Assembly: GCF_000515235.1 (NCBI RefSeq)
Contig: NZ_KI911558.1
Span: 873,762-937,761 of the forward strand
Direction of reading: 5' to 3'
Length of the DNA: 64,000 bases
Source: Synechococcus sp. CC9616
GTDB lineage: Bacteria; Cyanobacteriota; Cyanobacteriia; PCC-6307; Cyanobiaceae
The position numbers and the translations under genes were made by a program. How positions within the stretch are numbered: position 1 is the stretch's first letter; each line of letters begins with the position of its first letter. Shown here in pieces: positions 45,945 through 55,134 of this stretch. The notes under the pieces were generated by a model. The model had not been told where the DNA came from. It saw only the letters and a list, made by a program, of their open reading frames with translations, and did not search any database.

Positions 45945-47204
45945 CTGAACTCCCTGCCCGCCAGTCCTCAGCTAGAACACTGGACCCTGCCCAATGGCGT
46001 TCGCATCGTTGAAGCGGAGATGCCGGATGCACCGCTGACGTGTCTTGATCTCTGGTGTCAGGCGGGAAGCAGTGCGGAACAGTGCCAGGAGGAAGGGATG
46101 GCCCACTTCCTTGAGCACATGGTGTTCAAAGGAAGCCAGGAGCTGCCGGCAGGGGCCTTTGACCGCCAGATCGAAGCGCTTGGCGGCAGCAGCAATGCCG
46201 CCACCGGATTCGATGACGTGCACTTTCACGTGATGATCCCGCCGGAGCAGGCGCCACGTGCTCTTCAGCTGCTGCTGGAGTTGGTGCTGCATCCCGCTCT
46301 GACCACCGACGATTTCGGACTCGAACGCGAGGTGGTCCTTGAGGAGATCGCCCAGTACGCCGATCAGCCCGATGAACGGGTGATTCAGAACTTGCTTTCG
46401 AGAGGATGTCCAGACCATGCCTATGGACGACCAATCCTTGGTGCAGCAGACCAGCTGCTGGCGATGACGCCGGAGGCCATGAAGAGCTTCCACCGCCGTC
46501 GCTATCGGGGCCATCACTGCTGCCTGGCCGTTGCAGGACCGATCCAGGCGTCACTTCGGCGAAGCATCGTGGAGTCTGCACTCGCGGATCTGCCAGCAAC
46601 CGGCGAGATCACGACCACAACAGCTCTCAACCATCGCAGCGGACGTCATGAGATCAGGGTTCCAAGACTGGAATCCGCCCGATACCTGATGCTCTGGCCG
46701 ATGGCTGCGGCCAAACAGCTCTCCATGGTGATGGGGGCTGACCTCCTCACCAGCCTGCTGGGGGAGGGGCGACGCAGCCGGATGGTGGAAAGGCTCCGCG
46801 AGCAACTGAAGATTGCCGAAACCGTCGACATGGACCTGACGGCTCTGGAGCAAGGAAGCCTCGTGACGCTTGAGGTGTGTTGTATGGAGAACCAGTTACC
46901 TGCTGTGGAGGAGGCCGTGAACGAGCAGCTGCGCAGGCTGGAAAGCGATCCCGTTGAGCCCTGGGAACTGGAAAGAGCTCTTCGATTGGTGGGCAACAGC
47001 CTCAGGTTCGCTCTGGAGTCCACTGGGCAGGTGGCGGCAATGGCCGCCAGTCAGACCTTGTGGGGACGCCAGCAGTCGTTGTTGAAGCCCTTGCAGCAAC
47101 TTGAGCGCTGGACGGCGGACGAGCTGCGGCGAGAGATGTTTCCCAGGCTTCAGCCGGAGAAAGCCTGCACCCTGATCGCCCGACCCGGAAGCAAGCAGGA
47201 ATGA
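45945..47204 (+). CDS. M16 zinc protease, catalytic subunit
   Basis: About 419 residues if started at the CTG at 45945; the first ATG is 46020. Homology to M16 peptidases begins upstream of that ATG ([14 protein letters not shown]), so the ATG would delete the first strand. No ATG, GTG or TTG is available in the open frame from 45936, so a CTG (45945 or 45954) or other rare start is inferred. The inverted zinc motif HxxEH is HFLEH with a distal Glu (EREVVLEEI). It is coupled to the next gene by an ATGA overlap. Related pairs work as heterodimers with one active and one inactive subunit. Confidence 0.85.
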   Translation: MNSLPASPQLEHWTLPNGVRIVEAEMPDAPLTCLDLWCQAGSSAEQCQEEGMAHFLEHMVFKGSQELPAGAFDRQIEALGGSSNAATGFDDVHFHVMIPPEQAPRALQLLLELVLHPALTTDDFGLEREVVLEEIAQYADQPDERVIQNLLSRGCPDHAYGRPILGAADQLLAMTPEAMKSFHRRRYRGHHCCLAVAGPIQASLRRSIVESALADLPATGEITTTTALNHRSGRHEIRVPRLESARYLMLWPMAAAKQLSMVMGADLLTSLLGEGRRSRMVERLREQLKIAETVDMDLTALEQGSLVTLEVCCMENQLPAVEEAVNEQLRRLESDPVEPWELERALRLVGNSLRFALESTGQVAAMAASQTLWGRQQSLLKPLQQLERWTADELRREMFPRLQPEKACTLIARPGSKQE

Positions 47205-48463
47205 CGGCACCGAAGCTGCTGCTGGAACCATTGCGCACCCCTGATGTGATGGCAGCCAAGCTCTGGCTTCCGGGTGGAAGCAGCCAGGACCCACCTGGTC
47301 AGCGGGGAGCGCACCAGCTGCTGGGATCGGTGATGAGCAGGGGCTGTGGTCCGCTCGACCATCTCGACCTGGCGGATCTGGTGGAGGGTCGCGGTGCCGG
47401 GCTGCGCTGTGAGGCCCACGAGGACGGACTGTTGATCAGTCTCCGCTGCACCAGCGGTGATGCCGCTGATCTGATGCCCCTGCTGGCCTGGATGGTGATC
47501 GATCCTCACCTCAAGCCGGATCAGGTGATGTTGGAGCGAAGCCTCAGCCTGCAGGCACTACAGCGGCAGCGAGAGGACCCCTTTCAAATCGCCTTCGATG
47601 GATGGCGACAGCTCGTGTATGGCGACCACGGCTACGGCCACGACCCCCTCGGTCTGGCGGATGATCTGGCCGGCCTCGATTCAGCACAGCTGAGGCCTCT
47701 CAGCCAGTGGGTAAGAACCACGCCAGCCACGCTCGCCATCGCTGGTGTCTGGCCAACTGAACTGGAGCAGAACATCGACAGCTGGCCGGGCTTTCGCGAC
47801 TGGCCCCTTCAGGACGACCAACCAGCGTCGCGCCTGTCTGGCACATCCCAAACATCCCAGCCAAATGGGTCCAGCGGGGTTACGGTCTGCAGCCAGCCGG
47901 CTGAAACGGAGCAGGTTGTCGTGATGCTCGGCCAGGCATCACTGCCCCATGGACATCCCGACGACCTGGCACTGCGACTTCTGAGATGCCATCTGGGGAT
48001 GGGCATGTCCAGCCTGTTGTTCCGACGCCTCAGAGAGGAGCACGGTGTGGCGTACGACGTCGGTCTCCATCACCCAAACCGGCGTGGCGAAAGCCCGTTC
48101 GTGATGCATGCCTCAACAGGGGCCGATCGGGCCGACCTCACGCTCGAACTGCTGACGGAGAGCTGGTGGGAACTGGGTTCATCAGCGTTGAGCGACGACG
48201 ATCTCGACCTGGCGCGTTCCAAGTTCAGAGGCCAGATGGCCCATGCGCGACAAACGAGTGCACAACGGGCCGAACGGCGTGTCGTGCTTCATGGTCTCGG
48301 ATTGCCGGACGAACATGATCAACAGTGCCTGGAAAGGCTGGGGGATCTCAGCTTGGCGGATCTTCAACGGGTGGCTGCAACCCATCTCACAGAGCCGCGC
48401 CTCAGCCTTTGCGGGCCCGCATCAACACTGGCCGAGCTTGATCAGCACTGGCGAAGCCCTTAA
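47201..48463 (+). CDS. M16 peptidase-like partner, HxxEH motif lost
   Basis: A 420-residue M16-fold protein that overlaps the active subunit by four bases. The position of the HxxEH motif reads HQLLG, so no zinc is bound; the C-terminal GMGMSSLLFRRLREEHGVAYDV segment (given in part) keeps the Arg-Tyr substrate-binding pattern. This is the catalytically dead, substrate-gating half of a two-subunit processing peptidase, as in other bacterial M16 pairs. Its 3' end overlaps sipA by four bases. Confidence 0.88.
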   Translation: MTAPKLLLEPLRTPDVMAAKLWLPGGSSQDPPGQRGAHQLLGSVMSRGCGPLDHLDLADLVEGRGAGLRCEAHEDGLLISLRCTSGDAADLMPLLAWMVIDPHLKPDQVMLERSLSLQALQRQREDPFQIAFDGWRQLVYGDHGYGHDPLGLADDLAGLDSAQLRPLSQWVRTTPATLAIAGVWPTELEQNIDSWPGFRDWPLQDDQPASRLSGTSQTSQPNGSSGVTVCSQPAETEQVVVMLGQASLPHGHPDDLALRLLRCHLGMGMSSLLFRRLREEHGVAYDVGLHHPNRRGESPFVMHASTGADRADLTLELLTESWWELGSSALSDDDLDLARSKFRGQMAHARQTSAQRAERRVVLHGLGLPDEHDQQCLERLGDLSLADLQRVAATHLTEPRLSLCGPASTLAELDQHWRSP

Positions 48464-48684
48464 ACGGAGTCGGCCTGAACCACTGGCCCGAGACGATTAA
48501 CAGCGATCAGAAAGGTTCCGCGTCTGAATCGAATCGCCACCACATCCATGGGATGAAGGGCGACGACCTCGCCAATCTCACCCGGACTGATCAGGTCCGG
48601 CGGACGCAGCATTGGCATCGGATCCGCCGTCTTCAGATATGCCTGCGGCTCAATCAGTCGCAGCTTGTCGCCAATTGCCGCCAT
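48460..48684 (-). CDS. sipA: SipA/DUF3148 small regulator
   Basis: About 74 residues from the ATG at 48684, where GDKLRLIEPQAYLKTADPMP begins. The LKTADPMPMLRPPDL motif and SH3-like VVAIRFRRGTFLI strand match SipA/DUF3148. In Synechococcus elongatus SipA binds the sensor kinase NblS (high-light and nutrient-stress signalling). The frame is open to 48771 but lacks similarity there and would overlap bioY. The gene is divergent from bioY. Confidence 0.86.
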   Translation of the reverse strand: MAAIGDKLRLIEPQAYLKTADPMPMLRPPDLISPGEIGEVVALHPMDVVAIRFRRGTFLIAVNRLGPVVQADSV

Positions 48685-48740
48685 GGAACCTTTGCAGAGA
48701 ATGCATTCTCGAGCAGGATGGTGCCAGCTGAACAAGACCG

Positions 48741-49307
48741 GTGCGGGCTCTCGCCACCTGGAGCGGTGCACTGGCTGGGTTGCTGCTGATCCTGATCGGA
48801 GGCCTGCTGCCTGCCGCCATCATGGTGCCCCTGCCTCCCCATCTCATTTCGCTGCCAGCCACCTGGCAGGTCCCTGCGCTGTTGCTCTGCGCCCTGGTCT
48901 GCGGCCCTCGGGCAGGTGTGATTGCTTCGGTGGCCTATCTCAGCCTTGGGCTGATGGACCTTCAGGTTTTTCATGGAGGCGGAGGCGTCAACTACCTGGC
49001 GGACCCAGGATTTGGCTATCTAGCAGGATTCGTTCCTGCGGCTTGGCTGACGGGTCGTCTCAGTCAACAACCCGGCATGGGAGATCTCCCTGCCCAGACC
49101 GGTGCTGCCCTCGCCGGACTGCTCAGCCTGCAAATCTGCGGATTGCTGAATCTCGGCGTCGGGCAACTCTTCGGTCGGTGGAGCATGCCTCTTCACCAAC
49201 TCGTCATGCAGTACTCGCTGGGGCCTTTGCCAGCCCAGGTGCTGCTCTGCATCACGATTGGACTGCTGGCTGTCCTGATCCGTCGTCTCCTGCTAATCGA
49301 AGGATGA
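48741..49307 (+). CDS. bioY: Biotin transporter S component BioY
   Basis: A 188-residue integral membrane protein starting with GTG. Six membrane helices and the substrate region QVFHGGGGVNYLADPGFGYLAGF (shown in part, about 74-93) match BioY. The family takes up biotin, alone or with an ECF module; no EcfAT genes are nearby. Its stop overlaps lspA as ATGA, so expression is coupled. Confidence 0.88.
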   Translation: MRALATWSGALAGLLLILIGGLLPAAIMVPLPPHLISLPATWQVPALLLCALVCGPRAGVIASVAYLSLGLMDLQVFHGGGGVNYLADPGFGYLAGFVPAAWLTGRLSQQPGMGDLPAQTGAALAGLLSLQICGLLNLGVGQLFGRWSMPLHQLVMQYSLGPLPAQVLLCITIGLLAVLIRRLLLIEG

Positions 49308-49783
49308 GCGATCGATCGTTGGGACGTCTCGGGGTGCTCTCCCTGGCAGCGATTGTTGTTCTCGTGGACCAGCTCAGCAAACACTGGATGGCCTCAGCAC
49401 TGGCCGATGGAGGCACGATCAAGGCTGTCCCGGGTCTTCTGGATTTCAGGCTGGTGTTCAACACCGGCGCCGCCTTCAGCCTGCTGACGGGATCAACCCT
49501 GCTGCTCGGTCTTCTGAGCCTGATGGTGGCGGTTGTTGTCGTGGCTTGGCTGTGGAGACAGCGGCGCCTGACCCTGTGGCAGGGAATGGCTGTGGCCTTT
49601 CTGCTTGGCGGCACCATCGGAAACGGCCTGGACCGCTGGCGGTTGGGGTACGTCGTCGACTTTCTTGCCCTCGTTCCGATCGACTTTCCGGTTTTCAATG
49701 CAGCCGACATCGCCATCAACCTGGCGGTTCTGTGTTTTGGCCTCGATTTACTGAGCACAAGGGAGAACCCGCGCCGTGGCTGA
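49304..49783 (+). CDS. lspA: Lipoprotein signal peptidase II
   Basis: A 159-residue aspartic membrane peptidase that cleaves prolipoprotein signal peptides. Four helices are visible and both catalytic motifs are intact: GNGLDRWRLGYVVDF (about 105-119) and FNAADIAIN (about 130-138). VLVDQLSKHWM at about 19-29 is the N-terminal signature. The start is the ATG at 49304 overlapping bioY; an upstream extension of the frame is not homologous. The next gene's GTG overlaps its end by eight bases. Confidence 0.93.
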   Translation: MSDRSLGRLGVLSLAAIVVLVDQLSKHWMASALADGGTIKAVPGLLDFRLVFNTGAAFSLLTGSTLLLGLLSLMVAVVVVAWLWRQRRLTLWQGMAVAFLLGGTIGNGLDRWRLGYVVDFLALVPIDFPVFNAADIAINLAVLCFGLDLLSTRENPRRG

Positions 49784-51944
49784 CCCTGCAGCGGCTGATC
49801 GTCGATCCGAGGCCAAGGTGCCGCTGCTGGTCATCCATCAGCTGGACCATGACGACCGAAGCATCTCCCTGCATGGCGAGGGCTACAGGCTGGGGCGCGA
49901 CGAGCAGCTGGAGATACCGCTCGTGCATCGCGCCATCAGTCGCTTGCATGCCGTGCTGCAGCAGCGCGGTCGTAGATGGATGCTGATCGATCAAGGGTCA
50001 ACCAATGGGCTCTGGTGGCGTGGTCGACGGGTCCAGGAGCTTGAGCTGCAGGACGGGGATCGGATCGCACTGGCGCCCGCGTCTGAGCCCGGAGCACCCA
50101 GCCTCGAATTCCTGCATCCACGCCAGCGGCGATCCAGGCGGCTGGCGATCGCCACGGGCGGCCTGCTGGCGACCGCTCTCACCGCAGGCGGAATCCTGCT
50201 TTTGCTGGCGAATGTGAGCGTGCCGGTCCGGGGACGCCTGGCCACCGTGCAGGGCCCGATCGCGATCTACGACCGGAAGAATCAACCGATCAAATCCGTC
50301 GACTCACAACGCCATCGTGAACTCGCGACGCTCAATGATTTTTCTCCGAGCCTGATCAACGCCCTGCTGGCCAGCGAGGACAACCGCTTCTGGTGGCATC
50401 CAGGAATCGACGCCATCGGCACCCTGCGTGCCCTGTTCACCAACATCTCCGGCGGCGAGGTTCTCGAGGGAGGCAGCACCCTCACCCAGCAGCTGGCCAG
50501 AAGCCTGTACCCCGACCTGGTTGGTCAGGGCGACACGCTCGAACGCAAGTGGCGCGAGCTGCTGGTGGCTCTGCAGCTCGAGAGCCGCTTCAGCAAATCG
50601 GAGTTGCTGCTGAGCTACCTCAACCGGGTTTACCTCGGCGTGGGATTTGGTTTCGAGGATGCAGCCCGCTTCTATTTCGACACCTCCGCCGCCGAGCTCA
50701 ATGTGGAACAGTCGGCACTCCTGGTTGGCCTGCTTCCGTCCCCCAACGGCCACGATCCCTGCCGATTCCCCCAGCGGGCCCTGGAAGCCCGCAATCTTGT
50801 GCTCAACAAGATGGCGGATGAAGGACGACTCAGCCTCGATCAAGCCCGCCAGGCCCGCAGAAGCCCGATCCAACTCGAAGCCAAGGCCTGCAGCAGGGTG
50901 AGCCGGGGAAGCGCACCCTTTTACAGCGACCAGGTCCGACGGGACCTCAAGGAACTGGTGGGGCCAGAGGTGGCCAAGGAAGGCAATTTCCTGATTGAGA
51001 CCTACCTCGATCCGGTGCTGCAGGCGGTGGTGGAACGACAGCTGCGGGACCTGCTCAAATCCAGTTCAGGACTTGGTGTGACAGAGGGAGCTGCGGTGGT
51101 TCTCGACAGCCGCAACGGTGGAGTTCTGGCCATCAGCGGTGGACGGGACTACCGCTTCAGCCAGTTCAACAGGGCAACCATGGCCCTGCGCCAGCCCGGG
51201 AGCACCTTCAAGTTGATGGTTTACCTGGCAGCCCTTGAGCGTGGGATCAAGCCAGCGGCCCCGCTGAACTGCGAACGGCTGGAATGGGGTGGTCAGCGCT
51301 TCGAGAGCGACTGTCAGGGACAGCTCAGTTTGCTCAGTGCCTTTGCCTTCAGCAACAACACGGCGGCCCTGCGCCTGGCCCAGCGCGTCGGTCTGGAACA
51401 GGTGGTCCGTCAGGCCAGAGCCCTCGGCATCACCACGCCGCTGGACCCCGTGCCTGGACTGGCCCTCGGTCAGAGCGAAGTGCGACTGATTGAGCTCACC
51501 AGCGCCTACGCAGCTGTCGCCAACAACGGGCTGTGGCATCCCCCCACCACGATCCGACGGCTGGTGGACGCGGAAACCTGCAACCAAGACAAGGCCAGCA
51601 ACTGCCGCAGCCTGACGGCGACAGGCAGCAACAGCCTCAACGCGGCCCGGCGCGCGATCAAGCCGGAAACCGCCAAAACGATGCAGTCCCTGATGCGCAC
51701 CGTGGTGCGCAGCGGAACAGGGCGAGGGGCGTTTCTAGGGGGGCAGGAAGGTGGCAAGACAGGCACCACCAACGATGGACGTGACCTGCTGTTCATCGGA
51801 TACGAACCCTCCCGTCACTGGGTGATGGGCATCTGGCTCGGCAACGACGACAACAGCGCCACAGCTAGTTCAAGCGCCCTGGCGGCTGCTCTCTGGGGCG
51901 ACATCATTCGCGCAGCGGGTCGCGGCAGCGTCGAAGCCTCTTGA
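49776..51944 (+). CDS. FHA-domain class A penicillin-binding protein
   Basis: A 722-residue bifunctional peptidoglycan synthase with GTG start. Residues about 30-105 form a cytoplasmic FHA domain (R38-L-G-R41, S55-R-L-H58, N77-G78). A membrane helix (about 123-145) leads to the GT51 domain (catalytic E201 in ASEDNRFWWHPG; EGGSTLTQQLARSLY at 231-245) and then the transpeptidase: S476-T-F-K479, S526-N-N528 and KTGTTNDG. FHA binds phosphothreonine, so a Ser/Thr kinase may control the enzyme; no kinase is in the window. It is coupled to the DUF697 GTPase gene (overlap four bases). Confidence 0.93.
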   Translation: MADPAAADRRSEAKVPLLVIHQLDHDDRSISLHGEGYRLGRDEQLEIPLVHRAISRLHAVLQQRGRRWMLIDQGSTNGLWWRGRRVQELELQDGDRIALAPASEPGAPSLEFLHPRQRRSRRLAIATGGLLATALTAGGILLLLANVSVPVRGRLATVQGPIAIYDRKNQPIKSVDSQRHRELATLNDFSPSLINALLASEDNRFWWHPGIDAIGTLRALFTNISGGEVLEGGSTLTQQLARSLYPDLVGQGDTLERKWRELLVALQLESRFSKSELLLSYLNRVYLGVGFGFEDAARFYFDTSAAELNVEQSALLVGLLPSPNGHDPCRFPQRALEARNLVLNKMADEGRLSLDQARQARRSPIQLEAKACSRVSRGSAPFYSDQVRRDLKELVGPEVAKEGNFLIETYLDPVLQAVVERQLRDLLKSSSGLGVTEGAAVVLDSRNGGVLAISGGRDYRFSQFNRATMALRQPGSTFKLMVYLAALERGIKPAAPLNCERLEWGGQRFESDCQGQLSLLSAFAFSNNTAALRLAQRVGLEQVVRQARALGITTPLDPVPGLALGQSEVRLIELTSAYAAVANNGLWHPPTTIRRLVDAETCNQDKASNCRSLTATGSNSLNAARRAIKPETAKTMQSLMRTVVRSGTGRGAFLGGQEGGKTGTTNDGRDLLFIGYEPSRHWVMGIWLGNDDNSATASSSALAAALWGDIIRAAGRGSVEAS

Positions 51945-53539
51945 AACCACGCACCCGGCTGCTGATTGGCCTCGCAGGCGCTCTCCTGGCCTTGGTGGTG
52001 CTCGGAGCTGTCCTGCAGGCCATCCGAACCCTGCTCTGGGATCTCAGCTATTTCCTGCCGACCTGGCTGCTGACCCCTGTGCTGCTGCTTGGCCTCGCCC
52101 TGATCGCAGTGTTCGTTTACCAGGTGGGTTGGCCCTGGTGGCGCAGCTGGAAACGGCAACGCAGCCAGCAACGGAGCTCCGTCAGCAGCGAGGTGGAGCA
52201 ACCCAAGGATCGCCGTCAGGCCGCCAGTCGCAGTCTTGAGAACATCGATCAGCTGCTGGAGCGACTCTCCGATGAGGTGAGCCGGGAGGGTCTCCGCCAG
52301 GAGCGGGAGAAGGTTGAGGAGGAACTCACCCGCGGTGACCTGGTGGTGGTGGTCTTCGGCACGGGATCGAGCGGCAAAACCTCCCTCATCCGGGCCTTGC
52401 TGAAAGAGATGGTGGGCGAGACGGGCGCTGCCATGGGAACCACCCGCAGCAGTCAGAGCTATCGCCTCCGCCTGCAGGGACTGAACCGCAGCCTCCAGTT
52501 GGTCGACACCCCCGGAATTCTGGAAGCGGGCCGCGAAGGGCTGAGCCGCGAGGAGGCTGCTCGTCGGCGTGCCATCCGGGCGGATCTGCTGGTGGTGCTG
52601 GTGGATGGCGACCTACGCGCCTCGGAACTCAGCGTGATCCGGTCGATCGCCGATCTCGGCAAACGGCTTCTGCTGGTTCTGAACAAGAAGGATCTGCGCG
52701 GCGTGGACGAGGAACGCCGTCTGCTCAATCTGCTGCGTTCGCGCTGCAACGGGCTGATCTCAGAGGACGACGTGGTGGCCTGCAGCGCAGCCCCCCAGTC
52801 GGTCCCCCGGCCGGGAATGAAGCCCTTTCAACCGGAACCTGATGTGGGTGATCTGTTGCAACGGCTGGCGATCGTTCTCCATTCGGAGGGCGAGGAGCTG
52901 ATCGCCGACAACATCCTGTTGCAATGCCGCCACCTCGATGAACGAGGCAGAGATCTGCTCAATCAGCAACGTCGCATCGAGGCTCAGGCCTGCATCGACC
53001 GCTATTCCTGGATCGGCGCTGGCGTTGTGGCCGCCAATCCCCTTCCCGGTGTCGACCTGCTTGGCACTGCTGCAGTCAACGCCCAGATGGTGCTCGAGTT
53101 GGCGGGTGTCTACGGCATCGAGCTGTCGAAGCAGCGGGCACGGGAACTGGCCGTGTCCCTGGGCCGGACCCTGGCGGGTCTGGGACTGCTGAAAGGTGCC
53201 ATGAGCGTGATCGGCACGGCACTCAGCCTCAGTCTTCCGACTCTTCTCGTCGGCAGGGCGATTCAGGCGGTGACCGCCGCCTGGCTCACCCGCGTGGCCG
53301 GCAGAAGTTTCGTCCTCTTCTTCGAGCAGGACCAGGACTGGGGCGATGGCGGCATGCGTGATGTGGTTCAAAAGCAGTTCGATCTGAACCGTCGAGATGC
53401 CTCCCTCAAACGCTTTCTGGAGATGGCGATGCGTCAGGTAGTGGAACCGCTTCAGCGACCGAAGGAGCGTCAGCTACCGCCTCGGCCAGGGCCTCGGGAG
53501 GGGGAGGACGCATGGGGCCACGGGCATCGAGGATCGTGA
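51941..53539 (+). CDS. Membrane-associated GTPase with DUF697 domain
   Basis: A 532-residue protein starting with TTG that overlaps the PBP stop. Two N-terminal membrane helices (about 7-25 and 38-60) precede an Era/TrmE-like G domain: GTGSSGKTS (about 141-149), DTPGILE (G3) and NKKD (G4). The C-terminal half is DUF697, with Gly-rich hydrophobic segments (about 370-470) that can insert in membranes. Family function is unsettled; roles in envelope or division are suggested by other DUF697 proteins, and the link to a PBP fits this. The 3' end overlaps the minus-strand 72-residue gene by 134 bases. Confidence 0.88.
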   Translation: MKPRTRLLIGLAGALLALVVLGAVLQAIRTLLWDLSYFLPTWLLTPVLLLGLALIAVFVYQVGWPWWRSWKRQRSQQRSSVSSEVEQPKDRRQAASRSLENIDQLLERLSDEVSREGLRQEREKVEEELTRGDLVVVVFGTGSSGKTSLIRALLKEMVGETGAAMGTTRSSQSYRLRLQGLNRSLQLVDTPGILEAGREGLSREEAARRRAIRADLLVVLVDGDLRASELSVIRSIADLGKRLLLVLNKKDLRGVDEERRLLNLLRSRCNGLISEDDVVACSAAPQSVPRPGMKPFQPEPDVGDLLQRLAIVLHSEGEELIADNILLQCRHLDERGRDLLNQQRRIEAQACIDRYSWIGAGVVAANPLPGVDLLGTAAVNAQMVLELAGVYGIELSKQRARELAVSLGRTLAGLGLLKGAMSVIGTALSLSLPTLLVGRAIQAVTAAWLTRVAGRSFVLFFEQDQDWGDGGMRDVVQKQFDLNRRDASLKRFLEMAMRQVVEPLQRPKERQLPPRPGPREGEDAWGHGHRGS

Positions 53540-53624
53540 TCAGCAGGAGATAAACCACACCGATCAGGATCGAAATCACGCCTGTGACGATGGCAATCCA
53601 CCGGGGGCGCTGCGAACCGCTCAT
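53406..53624 (-). CDS. Small membrane protein downstream of the PLP decarboxylase
   Basis: A 72-residue protein with one membrane helix (IVTGVISILIGVVYLLLIT, about 12-30) and a Pro/Ala/Glu-rich tail. Its ATG overlaps the PLP decarboxylase stop as ATGA, which supports translation. It overlaps the GTPase gene on the opposite strand by 134 bases. Function unknown. Confidence 0.62.
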   Translation of the reverse strand: MSGSQRPRWIAIVTGVISILIGVVYLLLITILDARGPMRPPPPEALAEAVADAPSVAEAVPLPDASPSPESV

Positions 53625-55099
53625 CGTTCCACCGAGCTGTTGATCAGATCGGAGAGCCTGGCGAGATGCTCCTCACTGGTATGTGGGTTGCCGAACACCG
53701 CCTTGAGACAGTGGCCACGCTCGTAGTGGGGTCGCGAGAGCATGAAACCCTGCTGCAACAAGGTTCGTCGGGTTGTCTCGCACCAGAGATCGCTGTCCGC
53801 CCCCTGCAGGTCGCTCGGGCGCACGGCCAGGAGATGCAGGTTCCCGCTGAGAACGTCGAACTGTTCAGCATTCAGCCGCCGACAGACGCTGTTGCGGCGG
53901 TCGAGGGCGGCCTGCAATAGCTGCTGAATCCCGGATTCACCAAGCTGGCGCAGGCCTAGCCAGAGCTTGAGGATTTCAGCGGGCCGTGTGCCCTGAAGAC
54001 CGGCCTCACCGCCATGGTGATCTCCAACAGCCGTGTCCATGTAAGGCAGCCCCGTGGCAAACGTGCCCTTCAGCAAGGAGAGGTCGCTCAGCAGCAACAG
54101 GGACGACGCCTTGGTGATGCCCAGCAACTTCTGTGGATTGAGAGTGATGGAGTCGGCCAGCCCGATGCCATCCATCAAGGGAGCTGTTGTCCCCGCAAGA
54201 GCAAAAACACCACCGATGGCGGCATCAACATGCAGCCAAACGTTGTGCCGTCTGCAGACAGCCGCCATGGCCACGAGCGGATCCACAGCTCCGCGCACGG
54301 TTGTTCCGGCCGTGGCCACAACCGCGATGCAGGGACGGCCTGCCTGCTCAAGCCCCCGCAGTGCCTGCTCCAGCAACGCGGGCGGCATGCAGCCTGCGTC
54401 GTCAACGGGCAGCTGCTGCAGCCCATCGGCGGGAAGTCCCATCACCCGCGTGGATTTCAGCAGCGACACGTGGGCATCAGCACTGCAGATCACCACGCCC
54501 TGCTGTCGGTCCTGTTCAGGCAAGCGATCACGGGCCACCAGGAGACCCATCAGGTTGCTGAGGGTGCCTCCAGAGGCCAGCACACCACCTCCCGAATCGG
54601 GAAGTCCAAGCCGCAACGCGAACCAGCGGCAGAGCTGCCGCTCGAGATCACTGAGCCCCGGGGAGAGTTCCTCGGCCAGCAGGTTGTTGTTCAGCCCAGC
54701 ACAGATCAGCTCAGCCGCGATCGATGCCGTCAGCGGGGGTGGATCGAGATGGGCCAGGGCACCGGGATGGGACGGCTGAAAGGCCCCCTCCATCACCAGT
54801 TGCAGATCAGACAGCAACTGCCGGCTGTCAGCGCCGATCAGGCCAGGCGCAATGTCAGGCTGCCGCCGCACCAATGGCAGGGGCGAGCGCCCGGAGGCCT
54901 CCGCAAGCCAGTGACAAAGCAGATCACTTGCCTGATGCAGAAAATCCTGAAGCCCAGGATCGAATGCCTCCGGGGAGGCGAACGGATCCAGCTCATGGGA
55001 TAGGGGCAGCAGCGGCGAACCGGAGTGCAACGGCCTGGGCTGGAGTGACCCAATCCTTGCGTCCCGTGGGACCGCACGTTCGGGTGGAACCCTGTTCAC
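53621..55099 (-). CDS. PLP-dependent group II decarboxylase
   Basis: A 492-residue enzyme of the glutamate/diaminobutyrate/aromatic amino acid decarboxylase family. SGGTLSNLMGL (about 176-186), HVDAAIGG (about 287-294, PLP Asp) and the Schiff-base lysine in LNPQKLLG are visible. The substrate is not decided by the sequence; Asp or Glu and aromatic amino acids are candidates. The usual NPHK is NPQK. Downstream 72-residue membrane protein is coupled to it. It is divergent from tadA. Confidence 0.88.
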   Translation of the reverse strand: MNRVPPERAVPRDARIGSLQPRPLHSGSPLLPLSHELDPFASPEAFDPGLQDFLHQASDLLCHWLAEASGRSPLPLVRRQPDIAPGLIGADSRQLLSDLQLVMEGAFQPSHPGALAHLDPPPLTASIAAELICAGLNNNLLAEELSPGLSDLERQLCRWFALRLGLPDSGGGVLASGGTLSNLMGLLVARDRLPEQDRQQGVVICSADAHVSLLKSTRVMGLPADGLQQLPVDDAGCMPPALLEQALRGLEQAGRPCIAVVATAGTTVRGAVDPLVAMAAVCRRHNVWLHVDAAIGGVFALAGTTAPLMDGIGLADSITLNPQKLLGITKASSLLLLSDLSLLKGTFATGLPYMDTAVGDHHGGEAGLQGTRPAEILKLWLGLRQLGESGIQQLLQAALDRRNSVCRRLNAEQFDVLSGNLHLLAVRPSDLQGADSDLWCETTRRTLLQQGFMLSRPHYERGHCLKAVFGNPHTSEEHLARLSDLINSSVER

Positions 55100-55134
55100 G
55101 TGTGAAATGGAACGGGAGGTGTTGGCATAAGGCG

